Of a DNA stretch of 23,239 nt, positions 7,140 through 14,942 are shown in pieces. Position 1 is the first letter of the stretch; every line of letters begins with the position of its first letter. Under the pieces are notes generated by a model. The model made no database searches and was not told the DNA's origin. It was given only the letters and a program-made list of their open reading frames with translations. The DNA comes from Deltaproteobacteria bacterium (GTDB lineage: Bacteria > Desulfobacterota > Desulfobacteria > Desulfobacterales > SURF-7), in the NCBI GenBank assembly GCA_019307665.1, contig JAFDJC010000017.1, positions 1 through 23,239 on the forward strand, written 5' to 3'. Made by a program: the position numbers and the translations under genes.

Positions 7140-8339
7140 ATGAAAGAGATTAAAATTTTAAAAAACTCGATTCAGGAATATGCGTGGGGATCGTTCACGG
7201 CTATTCCGGATCTTTTGGGCCTTAAGAAACCCTCAGTTAACCCAATGGCTGAATTGTGGATGGGCGCGCACCCCAAGTCGTCCTCAGAGGTTGATGTGAA
7301 TGGAAAAAGCATAACGCTTATTCAGCTGATAGATCAGTTTCCGGAAGATACGCTGGGGGAAAATGCCGCGGAAAAATTTGGAAACAGGCTGCCATACCTG
7401 TTTAAGATCCTTGCGGCAGGGAAACCGCTTTCAATCCAGGCTCACCCGGACAGCAATCAGGCAAAAGCTGGATTTGAAAAAGAAAACAGGCTGGGGATTC
7501 CCCTTGATGCACCTCATAGAAATTACCGGGATGCGAATCATAAACCCGAATGCATCTGCGCTTTGACCGATTTCTGGGCACTTTGCGGTTTTAGAAAGAT
7601 TAGAGACACATTGTCATACCTTAATGATGTCTGTCCGAAAAGCTTGGGATCGCAGCTGGATGATCTTTATCAACAACCTGACAATGCAGGACTAAAGAAT
7701 TTTTTCAGTGCGTTAATGACAATATCCGATAAAAAGAGAAAAGAGGTTGTTGGAGAAGCCATAGAAAGCGCTCGTCCCCTTGCTGAAAAAAGTCTTGTTT
7801 TTGACTGGATGCTGAAACTTCACAAGGAGTACCAGGATGATATCGGTGTATTGTCACCGGCGTTTTTAAATCTTATCTGTCTTAAACCCGGTGATGCTTT
7901 ATTTCTCAATGCAGGAGAACTGCACGCTTATCTTGCTGGTACAGGAATAGAGTTGATGGCAAATTCCGATAATGTTTTGCGGGGAGGCCTGACGCCGAAA
8001 CATGTTGACGTTCAGGAGCTTTTAAGCGTTTTGACATTTGAGGAAAAAGATCTTAAAGTTATTGTTCCCGATGCAATCAATGCTTTCGAAAAGGTATATT
8101 CGGAAAGGGCGGAAGAATTTGTCCTGTCTGTCATTTCGGTTAAGACAGGTGAAACTTATACCGTCTCTCAAAAACGAACCGCAGAAATCCTTCTTTGCGT
8201 AGACGGCGGAGCAGTAATTTCAGGGGAAGACAGGCTTGAAGAAATCACCCTGAACAAAGGCGTTTCAGTTTTTGTGCCTGCTGCTGCCGGGCAATATCGT
8301 ATTGAGGGAGAGGCCAGGATATATAGAGCCGCCATATGA
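7140..8339 (+). CDS. manA: Mannose-6-phosphate isomerase, class I
   Basis: A 399-residue zinc enzyme interconverting mannose-6-phosphate and fructose-6-phosphate in the cytoplasm, feeding GDP-mannose and polysaccharide synthesis. The class I signature is intact: zinc ligands Gln100 and His102 in LSIQAHPDS, Glu137 in NHKPECIC, His262 in NAGELHAYLAGTGIELMAN, and the catalytic Arg281 in NVLRGGLTPKHVD. These correspond to Q97, H99, E134, H255 and R274 of the E. coli enzyme. The length is normal. GGGG lies upstream of the ATG. Its stop overlaps the dinB start (ATGA), so the two are co-transcribed and probably translationally coupled, although the functions have no obvious link. Confidence 0.95.
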   Translation: MKEIKILKNSIQEYAWGSFTAIPDLLGLKKPSVNPMAELWMGAHPKSSSEVDVNGKSITLIQLIDQFPEDTLGENAAEKFGNRLPYLFKILAAGKPLSIQAHPDSNQAKAGFEKENRLGIPLDAPHRNYRDANHKPECICALTDFWALCGFRKIRDTLSYLNDVCPKSLGSQLDDLYQQPDNAGLKNFFSALMTISDKKRKEVVGEAIESARPLAEKSLVFDWMLKLHKEYQDDIGVLSPAFLNLICLKPGDALFLNAGELHAYLAGTGIELMANSDNVLRGGLTPKHVDVQELLSVLTFEEKDLKVIVPDAINAFEKVYSERAEEFVLSVISVKTGETYTVSQKRTAEILLCVDGGAVISGEDRLEEITLNKGVSVFVPAAAGQYRIEGEARIYRAAI

Positions 8340-9493
8340 TTCTTCATCTCGATATGGATGCATTTTTTGCTTCAGTTGAACAGCTGGATAATCCCGAACT
8401 AAAAGGTAAGCCTGTAATCGTCGGAAAATCGTCAGGAAGGGGTGTTGTCACGACAGCAAGCTATGAAGCAAGAAAGTATGGTGTGCATTCGGCTATGCCG
8501 ATTTTTGAAGCAAAAAAAAAGTGTCCCCAGGGGATTATTGTACCGGGAAGGATGGAGCGCTACAAGGAAATATCAGCAGAAATCATATCACTTCTGGGAG
8601 ACTTTTCTCCTCTTGTTGAGCAGGTATCCATCGATGAGGCCTATTTGGACATATCCGGATGCAGAAAAATTTTTGGCGGACCTGAAAAGATAGGAGCCGA
8701 CATAAAAAAGAAAATAAAGGCAACAGTAAAGCTTAGTTGTTCGGTGGGCATAGCGCCTGTTAAGTTTCTTGCAAAAATTGCATCCGACATGAAAAAACCG
8801 GATGGCCTTACCATCATTACCAGTGATCATATGCCGGAATTTATTGATAAACTTGACATACGGAAAGTGTCTGGGGTAGGCAAGTCCATGACCCGGCAGC
8901 TAGAAATTCTTGGCATTAGATCGCTGGGCGACATTAAAAAATATTCTGAAACCGCTCTGGCGAACAGGCTTGGAAAATATGGTCACAGGCTGATCGCGTT
9001 TTCAAAAGGCATTGATGATTCTCCTGTCACGCCTTTTAATCAAGCAAAATCCATAAGCGCAGAAAATACGCTTTCCATGGACACTTTGGATAAGGAAGAG
9101 CTAAAAGTTTATTTGTTGAGGCATGCTGAGCGGGTCGGGAGACAGCTGAGGAGACACAAGCTCAGGGCCGGAACTATTATGCTTAAAATAAAAACCGCTG
9201 AATTTAAACTTTTTACCAGGAGCATGACCATTAAAGAACCGACGCAGTCTACAGAAATTATCTATAGAAAGGCCGTAACACTTTTAAAAAACTTCAGGGT
9301 AGATAAAAAGATCCGGCTGATCGGTGTTGGCGTTTCAAGTTTTTTACTTGAAACCGGTCCTGTTCAGATGGAGTTGTTTGAAGAGAATCGTGAGCAGGCA
9401 AGCAACTGGGAAAAAGTGGACAGGGCTGTAGACGGTATTTCCGAAAAATACGGAAAGCATGCCGTAAAGAGAGCCTCGATTTACGATGAATAA
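8336..9493 (+). CDS. dinB: DNA polymerase IV (Y-family translesion polymerase)
   Basis: A 385-residue Y-family polymerase. The catalytic carboxylates are in LDMDAFFASVE (Asp6 and Asp8) and SIDEAYLD (Asp100, Glu101). The region VKLSCSVGIAPVKFLAKIAS is the characteristic palm segment, followed by KPDGL, a helix-hairpin-helix thumb (VSGVGKSMTRQLEILGI) and a little-finger domain. A beta-clamp binding motif QMELF sits at 344-348, with about 37 residues after it instead of at the extreme C-terminus. It copies past damaged template bases and can cause mutations. Translation begins inside the manA stop. No LexA-type SOS box was recognised upstream of manA, so regulation is unclear. Confidence 0.95.
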   Translation: MILHLDMDAFFASVEQLDNPELKGKPVIVGKSSGRGVVTTASYEARKYGVHSAMPIFEAKKKCPQGIIVPGRMERYKEISAEIISLLGDFSPLVEQVSIDEAYLDISGCRKIFGGPEKIGADIKKKIKATVKLSCSVGIAPVKFLAKIASDMKKPDGLTIITSDHMPEFIDKLDIRKVSGVGKSMTRQLEILGIRSLGDIKKYSETALANRLGKYGHRLIAFSKGIDDSPVTPFNQAKSISAENTLSMDTLDKEELKVYLLRHAERVGRQLRRHKLRAGTIMLKIKTAEFKLFTRSMTIKEPTQSTEIIYRKAVTLLKNFRVDKKIRLIGVGVSSFLLETGPVQMELFEENREQASNWEKVDRAVDGISEKYGKHAVKRASIYDE

Positions 9494-9510
9494 GGGAGGG
9501 TGTGTTGAAA

Positions 9511-10059
9511 ATGAGTTTACTGGAGAAGATGCAACAGGAAAGCGTTCATTCAAGAAATATCGAAATATCGACATGTGTTTACAAAGAAGGGGGCATTATT
9601 GTTCAAGGAAGTCTGAAAGATGATCGCTTAAAACAGCACTACAATATTGAAGGTCAGCGAATCGACCCTTTTACGGTTCATCATATGGTTATTAGAATGC
9701 TTGTCAATGGCAAACTTATGATAGAGAAGATTGAGGGAGAAATGCCGGGCGTTCCACGGGAAGAATGCCCGGAGACCCTAAAGAGTCTTGACAGGATAAG
9801 AGGCTGGAAGATAGCGCCGGGTTTTACGGAAAGAGTTAAGGCCGAAATTGGTGGAACAGCCGGATGTGCCCACTTGTCGACACTTCTCCTTGCCATGGCG
9901 CCGGCAGCTGTTCAAGGATACTGGGCCTGCCTATCCTTAAAGCCGCTGGACAAGAACCTTTCTCCCCATTTGTTGGAGCGGTATCTTATCGACACGTGCT
10001 GGGTCTGGCGACGAGATGGAGATAGGGCAAAGGCGCTTTTAAAAATGGTTGAAAAGTAA
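9511..10059 (+). CDS. DUF2889-family protein of unknown function
   Basis: A 182-residue soluble protein beginning MSLLEKMQQES. It resembles the DUF2889 family: a beta-rich N-terminal half (residues about 15-75, CVYKEGGIIVQGSLKDDR, VHHMVIRMLVNGKL) and the family's GGTAGCAHLSTLLLAMAP segment near 120-137, with a conserved Cys-x-His. No enzymatic function is established for the family that I can state. GGGAGGG at 9494-9500 could serve TTG 9505 or ATG 9511; I took the ATG, and TTG or even GTG (9502) starts would add only two or three residues. It follows dinB by 17 bp and is probably the last gene of the manA-dinB operon. Confidence 0.7.
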   Translation: MSLLEKMQQESVHSRNIEISTCVYKEGGIIVQGSLKDDRLKQHYNIEGQRIDPFTVHHMVIRMLVNGKLMIEKIEGEMPGVPREECPETLKSLDRIRGWKIAPGFTERVKAEIGGTAGCAHLSTLLLAMAPAAVQGYWACLSLKPLDKNLSPHLLERYLIDTCWVWRRDGDRAKALLKMVEK

Positions 10060-10069
10060 AACATCTAAA

Positions 10070-10093
10070 ATACCACATGTAGTATCTTTTTTT
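10070..10093 (+). terminator. Candidate terminator of the manA-dinB operon
   Basis: ATACCACATGTAGTAT (10070-10085) is a near-palindrome followed by C and seven T residues. The stem is weak and AT-rich with a central mismatch, so intrinsic termination is plausible rather than certain. Confidence 0.35.
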
Positions 10094-10095
10094 AC

Positions 10096-10124
10096 TTGAC
10101 ATACAATATAGATCATCGTAAGCA
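10096..10124 (+). promoter_or_regulatory. Candidate promoter for the 10199 gene
   Basis: A perfect -35 consensus TTGACA (10096-10101) is followed after 17 bp by TAAGCA, a poor -10. A better -10-like hexamer, TATAAC, lies at 10131 but at the wrong spacing. The perfect -35 directly after a T-run and before a structured leader makes this the likely start region for the small downstream gene. Confidence 0.3.
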
Positions 10125-10160
10125 ACCTACTATAACATAAAATAGGTTATTTTTATAACC
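10124..10160 (+). promoter_or_regulatory. Leader with two mutually exclusive hairpins
   Basis: AACCTA (10124-10129) can pair with TAGGTT (10143-10148). Alternatively GGTTAT (10145-10150) pairs with ATAACC (10155-10160) around a TTTT loop. The two structures share bases 10145-10148, so they cannot coexist. They lie 39 bp upstream of the start of the small gene at 10199. The stems are short, so this may be an operator or coincidence. Confidence 0.3.
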
Positions 10161-10198
10161 TTGCCCACTGTTTTTAATATCGTCAGAGAGGGATGACC

Positions 10199-10501
10199 AT
10201 GAAAGATCAAAAGTCGCATAAGTTTGATAAGCTGAAAAGTGTTGAGGTCTTTGTGGATGAACTGAACAGTCACTATCAGTTCAAGGTCTGGGGGAGTGCA
10301 CTGACATCAATGTTTGTGCTTGTAAAAGAAGATTCGGAAGTTATAGGCCAGTTCGATGTGGGAAAAACATTCAAAATGAAGTACTACAGCCAGGAACCGT
10401 CAGTGCCCGCAAAAGATCTGGAAACCGAAATAAAGTATTTAAACAAGATCGATGAGGGCCGGTTCAAGGGACATTATTTGACAGGCTTACAGCTTGTTTA
10501 A
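10199..10501 (+). CDS. Small conserved-looking protein of unknown function, possibly PilZ-like
   Basis: A 100-residue soluble protein starting MKDQKSHKFDKL. Its pattern (FKVWGSALTSMFVLVKEDSE, then VGKTFKMKYYS, and a C-terminal GRFKGHYLTGLQL) looks like a compact beta-barrel. The final FKGHYLTGLQL segment is reminiscent of the closing strands of PilZ-like domains, but no RxxxR or D/NxSxxG c-di-GMP-binding motif is visible, so it could at best be a degenerate, non-binding PilZ or an unrelated family. I chose the ATG at 10199 because GAGG lies 7 bases upstream; ATG 10193 is too close to it. It stands alone between a structured leader and a 325-bp non-coding stretch. Confidence 0.6.
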   Translation: MKDQKSHKFDKLKSVEVFVDELNSHYQFKVWGSALTSMFVLVKEDSEVIGQFDVGKTFKMKYYSQEPSVPAKDLETEIKYLNKIDEGRFKGHYLTGLQLV

Positions 10502-10826
10502 TCCCTTTGCTTAATATCTGACCGGAAACGACTTCAATTTCTTGTCTGCTTTAAGCGGAGTGAAGTAAGCAAAACAAACCCGCAGCACTTTTACCACAGG
10601 TGTTTAAAAGTATACGCCGGATTATCAAAAAAAGACACACACAACGCCTCGCAGCCGGCAAACAACCATCAGTTTTATAAAATATACAATAATTTCAGAT
10701 AGTTCAATTTCATAACAATTCTGGCACGAAAAATGAAAATAAAGACTGTCAAGCCGACTATCAAGGCTGAATGAAGTTGTGCTTTTAAAGCCGGGAGGGG
10801 TAACTTTATTGTAAAAAGGAGGCAAA
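10502..10826. other. Intergenic stretch with a sigma54-like site
   Basis: This 325-bp stretch shows no credible gene; a 66-codon minus-strand frame (10625-10825) has no ribosome site and no protein-like composition. Its first half contains only a weak hairpin (GCTT about 10549 against AAGC about 10567) without a T-run. TGGCACGAAAAATGA at 10722-10736 matches the sigma54 -24 element well but has GA where the -12 GC is expected. A strong ribosome site (AAAAAGGAGG) ends a few bases before the next gene. Confidence 0.4.
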
Positions 10827-11291
10827 ATGAATAGCCTGAACCTTGAAGAAGGGAAAATAGTGCATGAGGGTCAGTGGGTTACAGCAAACAACCTGGCAGA
10901 AAGAATACAGAAGCAGATTAATGCCAACAACTTGAAGTTTGCAGGCCTTGCGGCATCCCTTGAAACGTTAAATACTGCTCTTGAAAATTCTCAACAGGTG
11001 GAAGTAAAGCTTGTACTTCCAAAAGATGTATATGAGAAACTAAAAGCTAAGGGCGGCGATGATGAAAGAGAGTGCATAAAAAAGGCGGTTATGGCTTATG
11101 CGGGTCATAATGGAAACCACCTCAAAAAAAACGAAGGAGCTGAACTGCACAGCCTTAACGGCAGGGGTCCTGTTGAGGCAAATGGCCTGGCAAACGACAA
11201 AGAGGTTCAATGCCCTGAACAGTGCGCAACAGGACAACAGAAAAAAAGCGGTGAAGGCAAGACGCGTTTCAAGGATCACTTTCTGGGATAG
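10827..11291 (+). CDS. Hypothetical protein with a ribbon-helix-helix-like segment
   Basis: A 154-residue protein with no firm family. Residues 58-92 read VEVKLVLPKDVYEKL followed by DDERECIKKAVMAY, a beta-strand then two helices spaced like a ribbon-helix-helix DNA-binding fold. The first 55 residues are predicted mostly helical. The last 60 are polar, rich in Asn, Gly, Lys and Glu, with two cysteines (C129 and C133), and look disordered. Expression is probably good, since a near-ideal AAAAAGGAGG lies 6 bases before the ATG. If it is an RHH protein, it may be autoregulatory through its 5' region; that is inference. It is convergent with the hybrid kinase gene, with 21 bp between the stops. 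Confidence 0.6.
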   Translation: MNSLNLEEGKIVHEGQWVTANNLAERIQKQINANNLKFAGLAASLETLNTALENSQQVEVKLVLPKDVYEKLKAKGGDDERECIKKAVMAYAGHNGNHLKKNEGAELHSLNGRGPVEANGLANDKEVQCPEQCATGQQKKSGEGKTRFKDHFLG

Positions 11292-11312
11292 CAAGCTAAG
11301 TTTGACTTTTAT

Positions 11313-13388
11313 TTAGTCCAGAACCTTTCTAATGGTTTCAGCAATTTCCCGCCTGGAGAAGGGTTTCATTACAAATTCCCTGATGCCTATGGCGTTAGCC
11401 TTTTCAGGAGTGATTAAATAGCTGTATCCTGTACATAAAATGATCGGAATATCCGGTTTGGTTTTAAGAAGTTTGCTGGAGAGTTCCGCGCCTGTCATAT
11501 GCGGCATGGTCATATCGGTAATAACAAGATCAAAGGCATCCGGGTTCTCTGTGAAGATATCAAGAGCATCACTACTGTCTAATGTAGCGGTTACGTTATA
11601 TCCAAGACGTTCGAGTATCCGCTTGTTCGCATCAACAACCACTTCCTCGTCATCAACAAAAAGGATGCGTTCATTGCCTTTCGGGACGGTTTCGATATCT
11701 TCGCCGGTCTGAGATATTACGGTACCATCAATGATCGGCAGCAAGACTTCAAACCTTGCGCCCCTTCCTTTTTCACTGCTTACGGTTATCGCTCCTTCAT
11801 GATTGACGATAATGCCGTGAACGACAGAGAGCCCTAAACCTGTTCCTTCCCCTGGCCTTTTGGTTGTAAAAAACGGATCAAAAATCCTATCCTTAATTTC
11901 AGACCCTATTCCACAGCCGGCATCACTTATAACAATACTGACATAATTTCCAAGGGGAAGATCAGACCCCGGGGGAGAAGAGTCAATTTTTTTATTTGCC
12001 AGCTCAACTTTAAGCTCTCCTCCTGTGGAGCTCATGGCCTGTGCGGCATTTTGACAAAGGTTGATTGTCAACTGCTGTACCTGGGTGGCATCCGCAAGAA
12101 CCGTTCCTGTTTGATCGGAAATATCCTGTTGAATCATAATTGTTGCCGGCAGCACAGCTCTCAACATTTTTAGGGTTTCTTTGACAATAGAGCTGATTTT
12201 CAAAGGAACTCTTTCGACTTCTGCTTCACGGCTGAACGTCAATATCTGTTCCACAAGATATTTTGCCCGATGGCTCCCTTTTATAATCTGATCCAGGGAA
12301 TATTTAATGTCGCAGTCCTCGCTTCCTGTATCATCAAGGGCAAGTTCGGTATTTAAGAGAATAGACCCGAGGATATTATTAAAATCATGAGCAATCCCGC
12401 CTGCAAGCGTTCCAATGGCTTCCATTTTTTGAGAATGGCGCAGTTGCTTTTCAAGCCGTTTTTTATCCTCTTCGGCGCGGAAACGTTTTGTTATATCTGT
12501 AATAATAGAGATAAAACCGATCACATTGCCTTTATTATCCAGCCTGTAGTTCCAGTCTGTCTGGATATGAATAATACGCCCTTCTTTTGTAAAGAGTCTG
12601 TTTAAATACGGATGCGGTTCGGGTGAATTTTTTACAAGGTTTATCAAAAAACTTTTCATTTCATGACGTTCCGAGTCAGATGCCATCTGGTCAAATATTG
12701 ACTTTCCGGCAAGTTCTCCATCGTTATAGCCCAACATGTTGGCGTGCGCCGAATTAGTAAACGTTATGGTGCCGTTGGTGTCAATTTCCTGAATGCCGTG
12801 GGGAATCGTCTGAACCAGTCTCCGATATCGTTTTTCACTGTCACGAAGCGCCTGTTCTACTCTTTTGGAACAGGTAATGTCTATTGACGTGATAATAGCA
12901 CCTGCAGGAAAAGGAGAAATCCGGATGTGGAGATACTTTCCTTTATAGATCAGTGCCGGAAACTCTTTTGATTTACCGGATCTGATGCATTCCGTGAGCT
13001 CTTCAAGCATGTTGATGTCATGTTTTCCAGCATAATCGTGGTACATTACATCACCGATTTTTGGAAGCCGGGCACCCGAACCTACCTTTGCAAGATTATA
13101 CCCTGTCACACGCGCTTCAAGGTCAACAATAACGGTTTCAACCGGATTGTTCTCAAAAAGCACGCGATATTTTTCTTCATTTTTCCGCAGGGCGTTTTCG
13201 GCTTCTTTTCGTTCCAGTATTTCTTTTTTTAGCAGCCGATTTGCTTCTAAAAGCTCAGCAGTGCGCTCTTGAACCAAGTCACGAAGCTGCTTTTCACTTT
13301 CATAAATCGCCTGTTCCACTTTTTTGCGTCGAAGGATTTTGCTTTCAAGGGATGAGTCGGTGTCTATTGCGGACGATGTTTGTTTCAT
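11313..13388 (-). CDS. PAS-PAS hybrid histidine kinase with C-terminal receiver
   Basis: A 691-residue cytoplasmic sensor kinase without membrane segments. Order: an N-terminal coiled coil (about 20-72), PAS at about 72-172, PAS/PAC at about 184-300 (ending VIGFISIITDITKR), a HisKA dimerisation helix with His334 in GGIAHDFNN, and an HATPase domain with N box (Asn447), G1 box DAGCGIG (489-495), F box FDPFFTTK (503-510) and G2 box GEGTGLGLS (513-521). The receiver spans about 572-691, with D579/D580, phospho-acceptor Asp625 (VITDMTMPHMTG), Thr653 and Lys675. All catalytic residues are present. It should autophosphorylate His334 and pass phosphate to its own Asp625 and perhaps to a separate relay protein. 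The signal is unknown. It is divergent from the periplasmic binding protein gene at 13657. Confidence 0.93.
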   Translation of the reverse strand: MKQTSSAIDTDSSLESKILRRKKVEQAIYESEKQLRDLVQERTAELLEANRLLKKEILERKEAENALRKNEEKYRVLFENNPVETVIVDLEARVTGYNLAKVGSGARLPKIGDVMYHDYAGKHDINMLEELTECIRSGKSKEFPALIYKGKYLHIRISPFPAGAIITSIDITCSKRVEQALRDSEKRYRRLVQTIPHGIQEIDTNGTITFTNSAHANMLGYNDGELAGKSIFDQMASDSERHEMKSFLINLVKNSPEPHPYLNRLFTKEGRIIHIQTDWNYRLDNKGNVIGFISIITDITKRFRAEEDKKRLEKQLRHSQKMEAIGTLAGGIAHDFNNILGSILLNTELALDDTGSEDCDIKYSLDQIIKGSHRAKYLVEQILTFSREAEVERVPLKISSIVKETLKMLRAVLPATIMIQQDISDQTGTVLADATQVQQLTINLCQNAAQAMSSTGGELKVELANKKIDSSPPGSDLPLGNYVSIVISDAGCGIGSEIKDRIFDPFFTTKRPGEGTGLGLSVVHGIIVNHEGAITVSSEKGRGARFEVLLPIIDGTVISQTGEDIETVPKGNERILFVDDEEVVVDANKRILERLGYNVTATLDSSDALDIFTENPDAFDLVITDMTMPHMTGAELSSKLLKTKPDIPIILCTGYSYLITPEKANAIGIREFVMKPFSRREIAETIRKVLD

Positions 13389-13490
13389 GGCGTATTACCT
13401 GAAAAAAGTGAAGTGTTAGATAGTTATGGAAGAACAGCTCTCATGTGGAATATTCAGATAGCACACCCGGAATATAATATCAATTTTAAA

Positions 13491-13521
13491 GAATTCTGGG
13501 GACAGAGAATTCCCAGAATTC
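13491..13521. repeat. Short inverted repeat, REP-like
   Basis: GAATTCTGGG (13491-13500) and CCCAGAATTC (13512-13521) form a perfect 10-bp inverted repeat around an 11-bp spacer beginning GACAGAG. From memory, the TTCTGGGGACAG core resembles intergenic repeats associated with REP-type (Y1) transposases in Deltaproteobacteria. No transposase is nearby. It could equally be an operator or terminator between the two divergent genes. Confidence 0.45.
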
Positions 13522-13531
13522 CAAATATCGC

Positions 13532-13561
13532 TTGACACAGGCATGGTGTAATATGTATTTT
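13532..13561 (+). promoter_or_regulatory. Candidate promoter for the binding-protein gene
   Basis: TTGACA (13532-13537, perfect -35) is followed after 18 bp by TATTTT (13556-13561, 4 of 6 to the -10 consensus), about 95 bp before the start of the binding-protein gene. Confidence 0.35.
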
Positions 13562-13656
13562 ATTTTTAATATTATCAGTTGTTTTTGGCCGAAATTTTTT
13601 TTTCAGGTCACTTGTCCGGAATACGTAATCAAGAAAAATAATTAAGGGAGGGTTTG

Positions 13657-14880
13657 ATGGTTAGAAGATGGATGAGTTTATCTGCCGGAACCTTTCTAAT
13701 AATTGCTTCAGCCTTGTTTCTAATAACCACCAACTGTACAGACGTTTCGGCAAAAGAAACCATAAAATTCGGATGCGCTATATGTTTTACCGGCAAAGAC
13801 AGTCTTACCGGAAAGCTGTATGTCGACTCATACAACCTTGCAAAGGAAAAAATTAATAAAAAAGGCGGAATCAAGGTTGGTGAGAAACGATATCCCATCG
13901 AGATTATATATTATGATGATAAAAGCGATGATACTGAAAGCGCCAAACTGGTAAATAAACTGATTACAGAAGACGGGATCGACTTTCTCCTTGGTCCTTA
14001 TTCAAGTGAGATCACATTGTCTGCAGGCGCTGTGGCAGAGAAACATAGAGTTCCTATGGTCCAGGGCGGCGGTGCAGTACGAAATATTTTTAAAAGAAAA
14101 AACAAGTACGTTTTTGGTACACTGCCGGCAGCTGATCAGTATTTCACGACAACTCTGGAAATGATGACAACTTTTCATCCAAAGCCAAAAAGGATCGCTG
14201 TCGTTTTTGAAGAAGACCTGTTTCATACCCAGGTTGCGGAAGGTGTCAAAAAAACTGTCGAAAAAATAGGTCTTAAAATTGTATTGTATGAGAAAATCTC
14301 AGAAACGGCAGCTGAATTTAGTACAATTTTTACGAAGATCAAATCGCTTTCTCCGGATGCCCTGCTGATATCCTGCCATACAACCTGTGCCATAAATCTT
14401 ATACAGCAGGCAAAGGAACAGAACGTTCGCCTGAAGATGCTGTCAATGACGGAGGCTGCTTCGGAAGCAAACTTAAAAGAATCTCTTGGAAAATATCGCG
14501 AATATATTTTCGGCGTGGCGAGTTGGTCTCCCCGGACGAACTTCAACGGCGTAATTTTTAAAGACACAAAGGGTTTTATCGATCTGTTCAAGGAAAAATA
14601 CGGTTATGATCCTGACTATCATAATGCATCAGCAGTGGCCGTATTAAGTGTTTTCAAGAATGCCATTGAAGCAGCGGGAACGCTTGACCGCAAAAAAGTC
14701 AGAAATGCTATTGCTGAAACAGACCTTGAAACCATCTATGGCGTTATAAAGTTTAACCCCGATGGCCGGATAAAAGGCAGCAGCCTGGTTCTTCAGGTGC
14801 AGGGCGGAGAAATTTACCAGGTATATCCAAAAGGTTTAAAAGTGCCTGTATATCCTATGCCTGACTGGAAGGATAGATAA
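13657..14880 (+). CDS. Periplasmic ABC-type (LivJ-like) substrate-binding protein, orphan
   Basis: A 407-residue exported protein of the branched-chain amino acid/amide binding family (type I periplasmic fold). The signal peptide covers residues 1-32 (basic MVRRW, hydrophobic core, then VSA before Lys33); Cys27 is not in a convincing lipobox. The mature part begins IKFGCAICFTGKDSLTGK, the typical family opening, and continues with the GPYSSEITLSAGAVAEKHRV segment that lines the ligand pocket. The C-terminal YDPDYHNASAVAVLSVF is also characteristic. AGGGAGGG lies just upstream of ATG 13657; a TTG one codon earlier is possible. No permease or ATPase genes accompany it, so it may serve a transporter encoded elsewhere or act as a sensory ligand binder. 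Ligand is unknown. Confidence 0.88.
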   Translation: MVRRWMSLSAGTFLIIASALFLITTNCTDVSAKETIKFGCAICFTGKDSLTGKLYVDSYNLAKEKINKKGGIKVGEKRYPIEIIYYDDKSDDTESAKLVNKLITEDGIDFLLGPYSSEITLSAGAVAEKHRVPMVQGGGAVRNIFKRKNKYVFGTLPAADQYFTTTLEMMTTFHPKPKRIAVVFEEDLFHTQVAEGVKKTVEKIGLKIVLYEKISETAAEFSTIFTKIKSLSPDALLISCHTTCAINLIQQAKEQNVRLKMLSMTEAASEANLKESLGKYREYIFGVASWSPRTNFNGVIFKDTKGFIDLFKEKYGYDPDYHNASAVAVLSVFKNAIEAAGTLDRKKVRNAIAETDLETIYGVIKFNPDGRIKGSSLVLQVQGGEIYQVYPKGLKVPVYPMPDWKDR

Positions 14881-14942
14881 GGGTATGAAAAACTTGAGGG
14901 ATTTCTAAAGTTTTATGAGCCAAATCTTTTAAAAGAATCCGT

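Noticed and set aside
10625..10825. A 66-codon minus-strand frame in the gap before the RHH-like gene
   Set aside because: Its start sits in the complement of the next gene's ribosome site, it has no Shine-Dalgarno of its own, and the product is not protein-like.
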